From positions 114,425-178,424 of the forward strand of contig JBBRPP010000007.1 in NCBI GenBank assembly GCA_038227995.1: a DNA stretch of 64,000 nt. The letters run 5' to 3'. This stretch comes from WLMZ01 sp038227995. GTDB lineage: Bacteria > Actinomycetota > Acidimicrobiia > Acidimicrobiales > Ilumatobacteraceae. Below the pieces are notes generated by a model. It did not search any database. It saw nothing but the letters and a program-made list of their open reading frames with translations, and had not been told where the DNA came from. Below are positions 33,351 to 42,801 of the stretch, one piece after another (the first letter of the stretch is position 1; each line of letters starts with the position of its first letter). The position numbers and the translations under genes are program-made.

Positions 33351-35504
33351 TCAGCTCTTGAAGAGAAAGGCCTCGTCTTCTTCACTGAGCAGCAATCGAA
33401 CCTCGTCGAGCAACAACGGATGCTTGGCCAACGTCATGTCGGCGTCGACGATGTCGAACGCGGCACGCCGGGCCAGCGTGACCAGTTCGCGGTCACGACG
33501 CAGCGATGCGAGCTTGAGGTCGCTGCGGCCCTTCTGCGCGGTGTTCATCAGCGTGCCCTCACCGCGCAGGTCGAGGTCGATCTCAGCCAATTCGAACCCG
33601 TCGGTCGATGCCACCAACGCCTCGACACGCGGACTCGGACCTTCGACCTCGCTGGTCACCAGCCAGCACGTCGAGGCGTGCGCACCACGACCCACGCGCC
33701 CCCGCAACTGGTGCAGTTGAGCGATGCCGAATCGATCCGCATCGACGATGACCATCACTGTCGCGTTGGGCACGTCGACCCCGACTTCGATCACGGTTGT
33801 CGCGACGAGAACGTCCAATTCGCCGGCCCGGAACGCGTTCATCACGGTCTCCTTCTCGGCCGACGGCAGCCGACCGTGCAGCAGACCGATGCGCAGACCC
33901 TTCAGATCCTGGTGCACCAAACGCTCGAACATCTCCTGCGCAGAGGCAACCTCGAGCTTCTCGCTCTCGTCGATCAGCGGGCACACGACGTACGCCTGAC
34001 GTCCGGCCGAGACGGCTTCGCGGACATCGCCCCACGCCGCGAGTTCCATCAGCCCGCCATTGGCCCAGTGCGTCGTGATCGGCGTTCGTCCCGGCGGAAG
34101 TTCGTCGAGGACGCTCACATCCAGATCGCCGTAGACGGTCATCGCCGCGGTACGCGGAATCGGCGTGGCAGTCATCACCAACACGTCGGGGACGATGTCG
34201 CCGGCACCCTTCATGCGCAATGCAGCACGTTGCTCGACACCGAAGCGATGCTGTTCGTCGACCACCACCGCCCCGAGGCTGCGGAACTCGATGCCTTCCT
34301 GAATCAACGCGTGCGTGCCGATCGCGATGTCGATCGAGCCGTCCGCGAGGCCGGCAACGACATCTCGTCGGTCTTGGCCGGTGATGCGATTGGTCAGCAA
34401 CGACACGTTCAGTTCGCGATCGCCGAAGAGGTTGTCGGGATCGGGCACTCGCAGCTCGCGGAGCAGTGCACGGATCCCCGTTGCGTGTTGTTCGGCGAGC
34501 ACCTCGGTCGGTGCCATCAGTGCGCCCTGATGTCCGCCTTGCACGGCACACAGCAGCGCCGACACGGCGACCACGGTCTTGCCGGCGCCGACGTCGCCCT
34601 GCAGCAGACGATGCATCGGATGCGGGCCGGCAAGGTCGCGGTTGATCTCGTCGATCGCTCGAGTCTGCGCGGCCGTCAGGTCGTACGCGAGCGCAGCGTG
34701 AAAGCGGCGGACGAGCTCACCGCTCATGTCGTGACGCAGGCCGCGTTGGTCGCGCTCGAACGCACGCTTGCGCATCACCAGCACGGTCTGCACACGCAGC
34801 AGCTCGTCGAACGCGAGCCGGCGGCGAGCCTGTTCCTTTTCGCCCATCGTCTCCGGGAGATGGATCTGGTGCATCGCTGTCGCTCGGTCGAGGAGGCCGA
34901 GCTCGCGACGGATCGACATCGGCAACGGATCGGCGAAACCCCGCGCCGCGCAACGCTCGAGCGCGTTCTCGACCCATCCGGCAATCTCCCACGTCGACAG
35001 TTGCGCCTTCTCGCTCTGCGGGTAGATCGGCACGATCTTTCCGGTGCGGTCACCGATCAGGTCGACGATCGGATTCGTCATCTGGAGCCCACCGCGATAG
35101 ACGTCGGCCTTGCCGAAGAGCATGATCTGCAACCCTTCGCGCAGCTGCCGTTCGCGCCACGGCTGATTGAAGAAAACGATATGCAGACGGCCGGATCCGT
35201 CGCCGACCTGAACCTCGATCATCGTCCGCCGATTGCGCATCGTGCGTTTGGTGACGGAGCGAACCGTGACGAGGACGAGCGCCTCCTTGCCCGGGACGAG
35301 ATCACTCACTCGCGCTTCATTTGTCCGATCGACCCATCGACGCGGGTACGTCGTGAGCAGATCGAGGACGGTCTCGACACCGACCTCGCGCAACGATGCC
35401 TGCTTCTTGTCACCGACGCCCTTGAGTCGCTCGACGGGGATCGCCTGCAGTTCGCGGAGCGTGATCCCGGTGCCGGCTGGTGACGCTGCAGATTCGGCTG
35501 CCAT
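33351..35504 (-). CDS. recG: ATP-dependent DNA helicase RecG
   Basis: Branch-migration helicase that regresses stalled forks. The 717-residue product has an N-terminal OB-fold wedge domain (ALVLVTVRSV, VFFNQPW), helicase motif I GDVGAGKT, the DEAH variant VVVDEQHRFG, motif III MTATPIPRT and motif VI QLRGRVGRG, then the TRG-type end ADMTLAKHPLL. ATG 35504 is chosen for the family start; longer frames enter the upstream gene. It follows the FakA-like gene by 26 bp, the usual actinobacterial order. Confidence 0.96.
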   Translation of the reverse strand: MAAESAASPAGTGITLRELQAIPVERLKGVGDKKQASLREVGVETVLDLLTTYPRRWVDRTNEARVSDLVPGKEALVLVTVRSVTKRTMRNRRTMIEVQVGDGSGRLHIVFFNQPWRERQLREGLQIMLFGKADVYRGGLQMTNPIVDLIGDRTGKIVPIYPQSEKAQLSTWEIAGWVENALERCAARGFADPLPMSIRRELGLLDRATAMHQIHLPETMGEKEQARRRLAFDELLRVQTVLVMRKRAFERDQRGLRHDMSGELVRRFHAALAYDLTAAQTRAIDEINRDLAGPHPMHRLLQGDVGAGKTVVAVSALLCAVQGGHQGALMAPTEVLAEQHATGIRALLRELRVPDPDNLFGDRELNVSLLTNRITGQDRRDVVAGLADGSIDIAIGTHALIQEGIEFRSLGAVVVDEQHRFGVEQRAALRMKGAGDIVPDVLVMTATPIPRTAAMTVYGDLDVSVLDELPPGRTPITTHWANGGLMELAAWGDVREAVSAGRQAYVVCPLIDESEKLEVASAQEMFERLVHQDLKGLRIGLLHGRLPSAEKETVMNAFRAGELDVLVATTVIEVGVDVPNATVMVIVDADRFGIAQLHQLRGRVGRGAHASTCWLVTSEVEGPSPRVEALVASTDGFELAEIDLDLRGEGTLMNTAQKGRSDLKLASLRRDRELVTLARRAAFDIVDADMTLAKHPLLLDEVRLLLSEEDEAFLFKS

Positions 35505-35530
35505 GGTGAATCCGGTCTCCCCGAGTGGGG

Positions 35531-37213
35531 TCACTCCACGCCGAACAGGTATGGGTACAGCGGCTGCCCACCGCGGTGGACCTCGACCTGGACATCGGGC
35601 CGCTCGCCGGCCAACCAATCGCGGAGGGCGTCGGTGACTGATCGCGTCGCGTCGATGCCGGCGATCACGGTGACGATCTCGCGCCCCGGTGTGATCAAGT
35701 GGTCGAGCAGTGCAGTCGCGGCGCCGATCAATGTGCTGTTGACGGACACGATGCCGTCGCCCCGAACGATGCCGATCCAGTCGCCCGTGGTGATCGGGCC
35801 GGCGTCGGATGCGGTGTCGCGCACGGCTTGGGTCACCTCTCCGGTCCGCATGGCTTCAGCGGCCTCCCCCATCTCTTCGCCGTTGATCTCGGCCGAGACC
35901 TCGGGGTCGTAGACGATGAGTGCTGCGAGGGCCTCGGGCATGCTGCGCGTCGGCACCACGACCACGGTCTTGGCAGTGAGGCTGTTGACCTGTTCTGCGA
36001 CGGGGATGATGTTCTTGTTGTTGGGCAGGATGATGACGTGGTCGGCGTTGACCGCCTCGACCGCATCGAGCAGTTCCGCGGTCGACGGGTTGAGCGTCTG
36101 ACCGCCGGTCACCACACCTTGAACACCGAGTTGATCGAAGAGTTCGGACAGGCCGTCGCCACTGGATACCGCAACGACCGCGCAGGTCACCGGTGGCATC
36201 CCGGCTGCCGCTGCACCGCGGCGGACGGGCGGAGCTTCGCCCTTCAGCGCTGCTTCACGATGCGCATGTTCTTCGGCGACTTCCTCGAACAGGTCCGTGA
36301 CACGGATCTTGTGCGGCCGTCCTCCGTTTGTCAGCGCACATTCGATGGCGGCGCCGATGTCGTTGGTGTGCACGTGGCAATTCCAGATGCCGTCGCCGCC
36401 GACCACCACGATCGAGTCGCCGATCTCGCCCCACGAGTGCTTGAACGTCTCGATGCTCGCGTCGGGCAGATCGAGGAAGTACATGACCTCGTACCGCAGG
36501 TCGCTGACGTCGCCTTCACCGCGATGAGCCACCGCTTGGAATTGGTCTCCTGCCAACACGCTCGTCTCGTCGATCGCATCTGGTTCGGGCAACGCCTCGC
36601 CGTCGACGACATGGATCGCGGAGTCGAGCAACAACATGAACCCGGCACCGCCGGCATCGACGACGCCGGCATCGCGCAACACCGGCAACAGATCGGGAGT
36701 ACGTGCCAACGATGCGCGGCCCGCAGTGCGGGCTGCGCGCAGCATGTCGACCAAGCTCGCACCGGCGGCCGCGGACTCCTGGGCTGCGTCGGCGGTCTCG
36801 CGCACCACGGTGAGGATCGTGCCCTCGATTGGCTTGAGGACGGCTTGATACGCCGCGACCGAGGCGTTCTTGAAGCTCTCCGCGACCTTTGTGGCGGTGG
36901 CATCGGTGGCGTCTTTCAACGTGTTCGCGATGCCGCGCAGGATCTGGCTGAGGATGACGCCGCTGTTCCCGCGTGCCCCCATCAGCGAGCCGTGGCTGAT
37001 CGCTGCGCAGGTGGATTCCAACGCATGGTCACTCTGTTCGAGCTCGGCGACGACGGCGTCGAGCGTCCGCGCCATGTTCGTTCCGGTGTCGCCATCGGGC
37101 ACGGGATAGACGTTGAGTCGGTTGATGTCAGCGGCGTGAGCCTTCATCGTGTCGCGAAAGGTGACGACTGTGTTGCGCAGGGCATCAGCCGAGAGCCGTT
37201 CGAGCGTGGGCAC
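35531..37213 (-). CDS. DAK2 domain fatty-acid kinase subunit (FakA-like)
   Basis: A 560-residue protein with an N-terminal DhaL/DAK2 kinase domain. The nucleotide/Mg site is VYPVPDGDTGTN, with GARGNSGVILSQ and DAGGAGF downstream. The C-terminal half is FakA-like (VVAVSSGDGLSELFDQLG, HVIILPNNKN, LIVYDPEVSAEING). FakA phosphorylates fatty acids bound to a FakB partner, and no fakB is present here. GTG 37213 is chosen; longer frames overlap rpmB and its upstream region. It is divergent from rpmB and precedes recG. Confidence 0.87.
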   Translation of the reverse strand: MPTLERLSADALRNTVVTFRDTMKAHAADINRLNVYPVPDGDTGTNMARTLDAVVAELEQSDHALESTCAAISHGSLMGARGNSGVILSQILRGIANTLKDATDATATKVAESFKNASVAAYQAVLKPIEGTILTVVRETADAAQESAAAGASLVDMLRAARTAGRASLARTPDLLPVLRDAGVVDAGGAGFMLLLDSAIHVVDGEALPEPDAIDETSVLAGDQFQAVAHRGEGDVSDLRYEVMYFLDLPDASIETFKHSWGEIGDSIVVVGGDGIWNCHVHTNDIGAAIECALTNGGRPHKIRVTDLFEEVAEEHAHREAALKGEAPPVRRGAAAAGMPPVTCAVVAVSSGDGLSELFDQLGVQGVVTGGQTLNPSTAELLDAVEAVNADHVIILPNNKNIIPVAEQVNSLTAKTVVVVPTRSMPEALAALIVYDPEVSAEINGEEMGEAAEAMRTGEVTQAVRDTASDAGPITTGDWIGIVRGDGIVSVNSTLIGAATALLDHLITPGREIVTVIAGIDATRSVTDALRDWLAGERPDVQVEVHRGGQPLYPYLFGVE

Positions 37214-37522
37214 GTTGGCAGCGTATCGATCAGCCCGCGATTCGGTATCGATGGTCACGCCGGCCGGACCGACGCAGCGACCGCGCCGTCGTGTCCTTCG
37301 CACGCGATCGCAGCTCGAGATCCGGGCCATTTCCGGCCAACGACCAGCCCATCTGAACAATTGATACCGCCCATCTGTTTCGATCGTTCGCTCTCCGTTC
37401 GATCGCTTGTGGGAGAGCCGAAACGCGCTGATAGCCTTTGTCGACTCGATTGACCCCATTCCGGGTCGATGCACTCGGTCCCGATCTCTGCGGGTCCGAA
37501 CGATCCTCGTAAGGGAATTCTC

Positions 37523-37714
37523 ATGGCAGCAGTATGTGAAGTGTGTGGCAAGGGCCCGTCCTGGGGCATGTCGGTTTCGCACTCCCACCGGCGCACGAAG
37601 CGGCGCTGGAATCCGAACATCCAGAAGGTCCGCGCCCTCGTCGGCAAGACTCCGACCAGGATGAACGTCTGCACCGGCTGCATCAAGTCGGGCAAGATCG
37701 TCAAGGTCAGCTGA
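37523..37714 (+). CDS. rpmB: 50S ribosomal protein L28 (bL28)
   Basis: A 63-residue ribosomal protein with a four-cysteine zinc site (CEVCGK, then CTGC), the zinc-binding form. ATG 37523 follows AAGGGAA. The sequence includes SVSHSHRRTKRRWNPN, typical of the family. It is divergent from the FakA-like gene and lies 13 bp upstream of the cold-shock-like gene on the same strand. The rpmB/DAK/recG arrangement is usual in actinobacteria. Confidence 0.96.
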   Translation: MAAVCEVCGKGPSWGMSVSHSHRRTKRRWNPNIQKVRALVGKTPTRMNVCTGCIKSGKIVKVS

Positions 37715-37727
37715 GGCAAGCGCCGTC

Positions 37728-37952
37728 ATGCAGGGAGTCATCAGGTCCTACGATCCCGGCAGCGGCGATGGCGTCGTTCTCTGCGACACCGACTTCAACG
37801 ACTACGACCTCGCGGCCGACGCGCTGCATGGATCGATCTTCCGGATGCTGCGGCAGGGTCAGCGTGTCATCTTCACCCTCGACGCCGACGGCCGGGCGAC
37901 ATCGCTCAGCCTCGGGAGCGAAATCGATATGAAGACGCCCGGTCACGACTGA
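37728..37952 (+). CDS. Small cold-shock-like (OB-fold) protein
   Basis: A 74-residue protein whose N-terminus (MQGVIRSYDPGSGDGVVLCD) matches the first strand and turn of cold-shock domains. The core continues to a final strand of the VIFTLDADGRATSLSL type. Classical aromatic RNP1/RNP2 residues are largely missing, so nucleic-acid binding is uncertain. It lies 13 bp after rpmB, probably co-transcribed. Its stop codon is inside the terminator stem that follows, so termination and the end of translation are linked. Confidence 0.75.
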   Translation: MQGVIRSYDPGSGDGVVLCDTDFNDYDLAADALHGSIFRMLRQGQRVIFTLDADGRATSLSLGSEIDMKTPGHD

Positions 37953-37968
37953 CCGGGCTTCTTTTGTT
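37937..37968 (+). terminator. Rho-independent terminator after rpmB and the cold-shock-like gene
   Basis: GCCCGGTC (37937-37944) and GACCGGGC (37951-37958) form a perfect eight-pair stem with a six-base loop, followed by TTCTTTTGTT. The TGA at 37950-37952 of the upstream gene lies at the loop-stem boundary. It is the best T-tailed terminator in the window and insulates pckG from the ribosomal transcript. Confidence 0.85.
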
Positions 37969-38016
37969 GTTGCGCCCATTTGGCGCGCCTGTGTGTCACG
38001 AAGGAGACTCGTTTTC

Positions 38017-39813
38017 ATGAGCGGTACGAGCAGCAATCAGCGACTTCAGGACTGGGTGCAGGGTTGGGCGGACGTCCTGCAGCCCGATGACATCTACTGG
38101 TGCGACGGCAGCGCGGAGGAGTACGAAAGCCTCTGCCAGAAGCTGGTCGACGCAGGCACGTTCACCAAGCTCGACGAGGCAAAGCGTCCGAACAGCTACT
38201 GGGCGCACAGTGATCCGGGCGATGTCGCCCGCGTCGAGGACCGCACGTACATCTGCTCGAAGGACGAGGCCGACGCCGGACCGACGAACAACTGGCGAGA
38301 CCCGGCAGAGATGCGCGACGTGCTCAACGGCCTCTACACCGGGGCGATGAAGGGCCGCACGATGTACGTCGTGCCGTTCAGCATGGGTCCCCTCGGTTCG
38401 AACATCGCCCACATCGGCGTGCAGTTGACCGACTCCCCGTACGTCGCGGTGAACATGCGGATCATGACGCGCATGGGCCAGGGGGCGCTCGACGTCCTCG
38501 GCGACGGCGAATGGGTTCCGTGCGTCCACTCGATCGGTTCGCCACTGGAAGCCGGCGAGGCCGACGTGCCGTGGCCGTGCAACCCCGACAACAAGTACAT
38601 CGTTCACTTCCCCGAGACGCGCGAGATCATGTCGTTCGGCTCCGGCTACGGCGGCAACGCGCTACTGGGCAAGAAGTGCTTCGCGCTGCGCATCGCTTCG
38701 GTGATGGCACGCGACGCCGGGTGGCTCGCTGAGCACATGCTGATCCTCAAGCTGACGAACCCGGCCGGCGAGTTCAAGTACATCGCTGCCGCGTTCCCGT
38801 CGGCGTGTGGCAAGACGAACCTGGCGATGCTCGTTCCGACGATCCCGGGCTGGAAGGCCGAGACCATCGGCGACGACATCTGCTGGATGAAGTACGCCGA
38901 CGACGGGCGGCTGCACGCGATCAACCCCGAGGCCGGATTCTTCGGCGTCGCTCCGGGCACCGGCTACGACACCAATGCCAACGCGATGGAGACGTTGTGG
39001 GGCAACAGCATCTTCACCAACACCGCGTTCACCCGTGAAGGCGATGTGTGGTGGGAGGGCATGACCTCCGACAAGCCGGCTCGCGCCACTGACTGGCGCG
39101 GCAACACCTGGACGCCGGAGACCGAGACTCCTGCGGCGCACCCCAACGCCCGTTTCACGGCGCCGGCGTCGCAGTGCCCATCGATCGCCCCGGAATGGCA
39201 GGACCCCGCAGGCGTGCCGATCTCGGCGATCCTGTTCGGTGGTCGCCGACGCACGACGGTGCCCCTGGTGACGCAAGCGTTCGACTGGGAGCACGGCGTC
39301 TTCCTCGGATCGATCATGGCGTCAGAGACGACGGCGGCGGCCGCCGGTGCCGTTGGTCAGCTTCGTTTCGACCCGATGGCGATGCTGCCGTTCTGCGGCT
39401 ACAACATGGGTCACTACTTCGCCCACTGGCTGAAAGTCGGCGACAGCACTGCGGCCGAGAACCTGCCCAAGATCTTCTTCGTCAACTGGTTCCGCCGAGA
39501 TGAAGACGGTCGCTTCCTGTGGCCCGGCTACGGCGAGAACAGCCGCGTTCTGAAGTGGGTCTTCGAACGCCTCGAGGGGTCCGTCGGAGCGATCGACACA
39601 CCGATCGGCTACCTGCCGGCGCCCGGCGATCTCGACACGACCGGCCTCGCGGTGGATGCCAACGATCTGAACGAGTTGCTGCGCGTCGACGCCGCCGGGT
39701 GGAAAGCGGCGATCCCACAGATCCGTGCCCACTTCGACCAGTTCGGTGAAGCATTGCCCGACGAGCTCGCCATCGCACTCGACACGCTCGAAGCAAACCT
39801 CGCTACCGTCTGA
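38017..39813 (+). CDS. pckG: Phosphoenolpyruvate carboxykinase (GTP)
   Basis: Interconverts oxaloacetate and PEP for gluconeogenesis, using GTP. The 598-residue product matches the GTP-dependent class: FPSACGKTNLAM is the P-loop-like kinase motif, with GDDICWMKYADDGRL and VNWFRRDEDGRFLWPG downstream. ATG 38017 follows AAGGAG; an upstream TTG or GTG is not needed. A terminator precedes it, so it has its own promoter in the roughly 50 bp upstream. It converges with the acyl-CoA ligase gene across only 30 bp. Confidence 0.97.
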   Translation: MSGTSSNQRLQDWVQGWADVLQPDDIYWCDGSAEEYESLCQKLVDAGTFTKLDEAKRPNSYWAHSDPGDVARVEDRTYICSKDEADAGPTNNWRDPAEMRDVLNGLYTGAMKGRTMYVVPFSMGPLGSNIAHIGVQLTDSPYVAVNMRIMTRMGQGALDVLGDGEWVPCVHSIGSPLEAGEADVPWPCNPDNKYIVHFPETREIMSFGSGYGGNALLGKKCFALRIASVMARDAGWLAEHMLILKLTNPAGEFKYIAAAFPSACGKTNLAMLVPTIPGWKAETIGDDICWMKYADDGRLHAINPEAGFFGVAPGTGYDTNANAMETLWGNSIFTNTAFTREGDVWWEGMTSDKPARATDWRGNTWTPETETPAAHPNARFTAPASQCPSIAPEWQDPAGVPISAILFGGRRRTTVPLVTQAFDWEHGVFLGSIMASETTAAAAGAVGQLRFDPMAMLPFCGYNMGHYFAHWLKVGDSTAAENLPKIFFVNWFRRDEDGRFLWPGYGENSRVLKWVFERLEGSVGAIDTPIGYLPAPGDLDTTGLAVDANDLNELLRVDAAGWKAAIPQIRAHFDQFGEALPDELAIALDTLEANLATV

Positions 39814-39843
39814 CGGGCGATACGTCGGGCTCTCGACCCAGCT

Positions 39844-41496
39844 TCAAGCGTGTCGAACCGCTGCGGCTCGCTGCAGGCCGAGCAATTCGATCGAGTTCTC
39901 GCGCATCTCGACCTTGCGCACCTTGCCGGTCACCGTCATCGGAAACTCATCGACGAGGTGCACGTAGCGCGGGACCTTGTAGTGGGCCAGGCGCCCACTG
40001 CAGAAGTCGCGAACATCGTCGACCGTCAGCGGCTGAGCGCCGTCGCGCAAGCGGATCCACGCCATCAGTTCTTCGCCGTACCGTTCGTCGGGTACACCGA
40101 TGACCTGCACATCGGCGATCGACGGATGGGCGTAGAGGAACTCCTCGACCTCACGCGGATAGATGTTCTCACCGCCGCGGATCACGAGGTCCTTGATCCG
40201 TCCGACGATGTTGAGATAGCCCTCGTCGTCCATCACCGCGAGATCGCCGGTGTGCATCCAGTGCGTGACGTCGATGGCGTCCTGCGTCTTGGCTTCTTCG
40301 TCCCAGTAACCGATCATCACCGAATAGCCGCGCGTGCAGAGTTCGCCGGGCTCACCGCGGGGCAACGTCAGACCGGTATCGGGATCGACCACCTTGACCT
40401 CGACGTGCGGGCCGACCCGACCGACCGTCGACACCCGCCGATCGACCGAGTCGTCGCGTCGGGTCTGGGTCGAGACCGGTGACGTCTCGGTCATGCCGTA
40501 GCAGATCGAGACCTCGCGCATGTTCATGTCCGAGATCGTGCGCTTCATGACCTCGACCGGGCACGGGGATCCGGCCATGATGCCGGTGCGCAGCGACGTG
40601 AGGTCGTGACGTCCGAAGTCGGGATGGTCGAGCATCGCGATGAACATCGTGGGCACGCCATACAGCGACGTGCACTGCTCGGCTGCGACTGCTTCCAGCG
40701 TCGCGACCGGATCGAACCCCGGAGCCGGGATCACCATGCACGCGCCATGACTTGTGCAGCCGAGGTTGCCCATCACCATGCCGAAGCAGTGGTAGAAGGG
40801 CACGGGGATGCACACCCGATCGAGCTCGGTGTAGTTGATCAACTCGCCGACGAAGAACCCGTTGTTGAGGATGTTGTGGTGCGACAACGTGGCCCCCTTG
40901 GGGAAACCGGTCGTGCCCGACGTGTACTGGATGTTGATCGGGTCGTCGAACGACAGCGACTCCATGCGGCCGGCGAGGTCAGCGACTGAGCGTTTGCTGC
41001 CGCCGTCGACCAGCTTCCTCCAATCGTCGGTACCGATGTAGACGGTTCGTTCGAGCGCCGGGCACTCCCCCGCCACCGCGGTCACCATCGCCCGGTAGTT
41101 GCTCGTCTTGAACTCGGTCGCCGACACGAGCAGGCGCACTCCCGATTGCCGCAGGACGTACGTCAACTCGTGCGTGCGATAGGCGGGGTTGATGTTGACG
41201 AGGATCGCGCCGACCTGTGCGGTGGCGTATTGGAGCAGCACCCACTCGGCACAGTTCGGCGCCCAGATGCCGACCCGATCGCCCTTCTCGATGCCCATCG
41301 CGAGCAGACCGAGCGACACCTGATCCACATCGGCGCCGAGTTGCGCATACGTCCAACGTCGACCGCTCGGGCGATCGACCAACGCCTCGCGCTCGCCGTG
41401 CGATGCAACGGTGCGACGAAGGTCGGCACCGATGGTGCGCCCGATCAGCGGCCGTTCGGATGCGCCACTCGCATATGACAACTCGACCTCGACCAT
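39844..41496 (-). CDS. Fatty-acyl-CoA synthetase (FadD family)
   Basis: A 550-residue adenylate-forming ligase that activates a carboxylic acid to its CoA thioester via an acyl-AMP. Signature motifs are YTSGTTGFPKGA (P-loop), YGMTETSPVS, HTGDLAVMDDEGY and the C-terminal RIKDLVIRGGENIYPRE. The lysine of the final motif (FPMTVTGKVRK) is present. Chain-length preference is unknown. It lies downstream of a leftward block with a racemase and a crotonase-like context, consistent with branched or fatty-acid use. Confidence 0.9.
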   Translation of the reverse strand: MVEVELSYASGASERPLIGRTIGADLRRTVASHGEREALVDRPSGRRWTYAQLGADVDQVSLGLLAMGIEKGDRVGIWAPNCAEWVLLQYATAQVGAILVNINPAYRTHELTYVLRQSGVRLLVSATEFKTSNYRAMVTAVAGECPALERTVYIGTDDWRKLVDGGSKRSVADLAGRMESLSFDDPINIQYTSGTTGFPKGATLSHHNILNNGFFVGELINYTELDRVCIPVPFYHCFGMVMGNLGCTSHGACMVIPAPGFDPVATLEAVAAEQCTSLYGVPTMFIAMLDHPDFGRHDLTSLRTGIMAGSPCPVEVMKRTISDMNMREVSICYGMTETSPVSTQTRRDDSVDRRVSTVGRVGPHVEVKVVDPDTGLTLPRGEPGELCTRGYSVMIGYWDEEAKTQDAIDVTHWMHTGDLAVMDDEGYLNIVGRIKDLVIRGGENIYPREVEEFLYAHPSIADVQVIGVPDERYGEELMAWIRLRDGAQPLTVDDVRDFCSGRLAHYKVPRYVHLVDEFPMTVTGKVRKVEMRENSIELLGLQRAAAVRHA

Positions 41497-41542
41497 GCCA
41501 ACCCCCGTTGGATCGTGAGACGTGACGACGCCACGCTACGCG

Positions 41543-41905
41543 CTATTGGCCGACGATCATGGCGCGGATGCCGAGTCCCATCAGGAAGAGACTGCCGCCG
41601 CCGTACAGAAGGTACGTCTTGCCCTTCAGTTGCGGGCGGTAGCTGTAGATGATCGCCACCGAGATGATCGCGACGAAGCCGTAGAACGCATGGAACTTCG
41701 GAAACGTGAACTTGTACTTGTTCACCAACGCAACGCCCATCGCGACCTGGATGAAGATGGCCACCTCGGCAACGCCGATGAACCACCACAGCGCGCGGGT
41801 GCGCAACGCGATGTATTTGTGCGCGGCGAGCGCCCACACACCGGCCAATCCGTTCCCGATGATCACGAACCATGCCCAGCTCTTGTGCAGGTCGAGAAGT
41901 GCCAA
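41543..41905 (-). CDS. Small four-helix membrane protein
   Basis: About 120 residues with four predicted helices (WFVIIGNGLAGVWALAAH, ALWWFIGVAEVAIFIQVAMG, FHAFYGFVAIISVAIIYSY and YLLYGGGSLFLMGLGIRAM). No ATG or GTG occurs in frame near the N-terminus; TTG 41905 is the best start, CTG 41914 an alternative. Histidines within or next to helices (DLHKSW, AAHKY, KFHAFYG) resemble haem-ligand patterns in small membrane cytochromes, but this is only a suggestion. Function unknown. Confidence 0.65.
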   Translation of the reverse strand: MALLDLHKSWAWFVIIGNGLAGVWALAAHKYIALRTRALWWFIGVAEVAIFIQVAMGVALVNKYKFTFPKFHAFYGFVAIISVAIIYSYRPQLKGKTYLLYGGGSLFLMGLGIRAMIVGQ

Positions 41906-41946
41906 TGCGGTCAGAGGAATCCCGCCTTCGATGCCATTCGCGCAGC

Positions 41947-42738
41947 CTAACTCGTGGTCGCAGAAGTGGTCTGGTCCGTCGCCGGGGTAGGCGTCGAGGT
42001 CTGCGTTTGCCCGCAGCCCTGGCCTCCCGACAGAGACACGATGACGGACGCGTCGTCGGAGCCGTTCAGGAATGCGAACAGATCTTGGGTCAGTGTCGAC
42101 GAGCCGGTACCTGCGGTGTCTCCGGCGAAGATCCGCGCCGCGGGATACTTCGAGCGAAGTTCGGCCACCGTCGAACCGATCCCGATGCCATCGAGGGTCT
42201 TCATGCCGGCGGGCACGATCGAGGTTCCGTTCGCAGGGCCGAGGGCCCAGGAGAAGAAGGCCTTGCTGGCGGGAGACACCTGACTCGAATCGCTGAAGTA
42301 CAGGTTGAGGTCGCCCCACGCCACGAACCGCACGACGGTTCCGGGACAGCCGCGAGTCGGCGCGTCGACCCAGCCGGAATCGCTGGTTTGGGGACCCAGG
42401 ATCTTCGTCACGTAGCCGATCACATCGTCGGGGCGTGCGCCGAAACGGGCATCGCCGACCCCGTCGGACCGGAGTGCGACCAGCGAACCGGGCGGGACGG
42501 TCGTGGTCGTCGGGGCCGCGGTCGTGGTCGTCGGCACCGCCGTTGTCGAGGTCGGCACCGGCACCGTCGTGGGGGCGATCGTCGTCGCGGCAATCGTCGT
42601 GGGCGCGATCGTCGTGGTGGTCGTGGTCACCGCCGCGAGCGTCGACGCGCTCGTGCCGCGGTCGCTACTGCACGATGCGACGGCGAGCGACACGACGACG
42701 CACGTCGCGAATGCGAACACGGTCCGCTGAGGAGTCAT
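41947..42738 (-). CDS. Lipoprotein with Thr/Pro-rich stalk
   Basis: A 263-residue lipoprotein: signal peptide with lipobox VASC (lipidation at Cys23), then a Thr/Pro/Ala low-complexity stalk of about 55 residues, then a globular domain (VGDARFGARPDDVIGYVTKI, GIGIGSTVAELRSKYPAARI). The recurring GIGxGSTVAELRxKYP-type unit is common in actinobacterial surface proteins of unknown role. The stalk should hold the domain beyond the cell wall. The C-terminus is again Thr-rich. Confidence 0.8.
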   Translation of the reverse strand: MTPQRTVFAFATCVVVSLAVASCSSDRGTSASTLAAVTTTTTTIAPTTIAATTIAPTTVPVPTSTTAVPTTTTAAPTTTTVPPGSLVALRSDGVGDARFGARPDDVIGYVTKILGPQTSDSGWVDAPTRGCPGTVVRFVAWGDLNLYFSDSSQVSPASKAFFSWALGPANGTSIVPAGMKTLDGIGIGSTVAELRSKYPAARIFAGDTAGTGSSTLTQDLFAFLNGSDDASVIVSLSGGQGCGQTQTSTPTPATDQTTSATTS

Positions 42739-42801
42739 CGCCAGAGTCTGCCGGATGGCTTGCGCGAGTCAACGTCACCACTGACGACGACTCGATGACG
42801 A

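Noticed and set aside
33216..35483. A 755-codon plus-strand frame opposite recG
   Set aside because: It mirrors recG codons and has no recognisable domain.
37214..37741. Long N-terminal extension of the FakA-like gene
   Set aside because: It would run through rpmB on the opposite strand and lacks family similarity; GTG 37213 gives the usual start.
42480..42640. GTCGTGGTCG-rich DNA as a possible repeat element
   Set aside because: It encodes the Thr/Pro-rich stalk of a lipoprotein and needs no other explanation.
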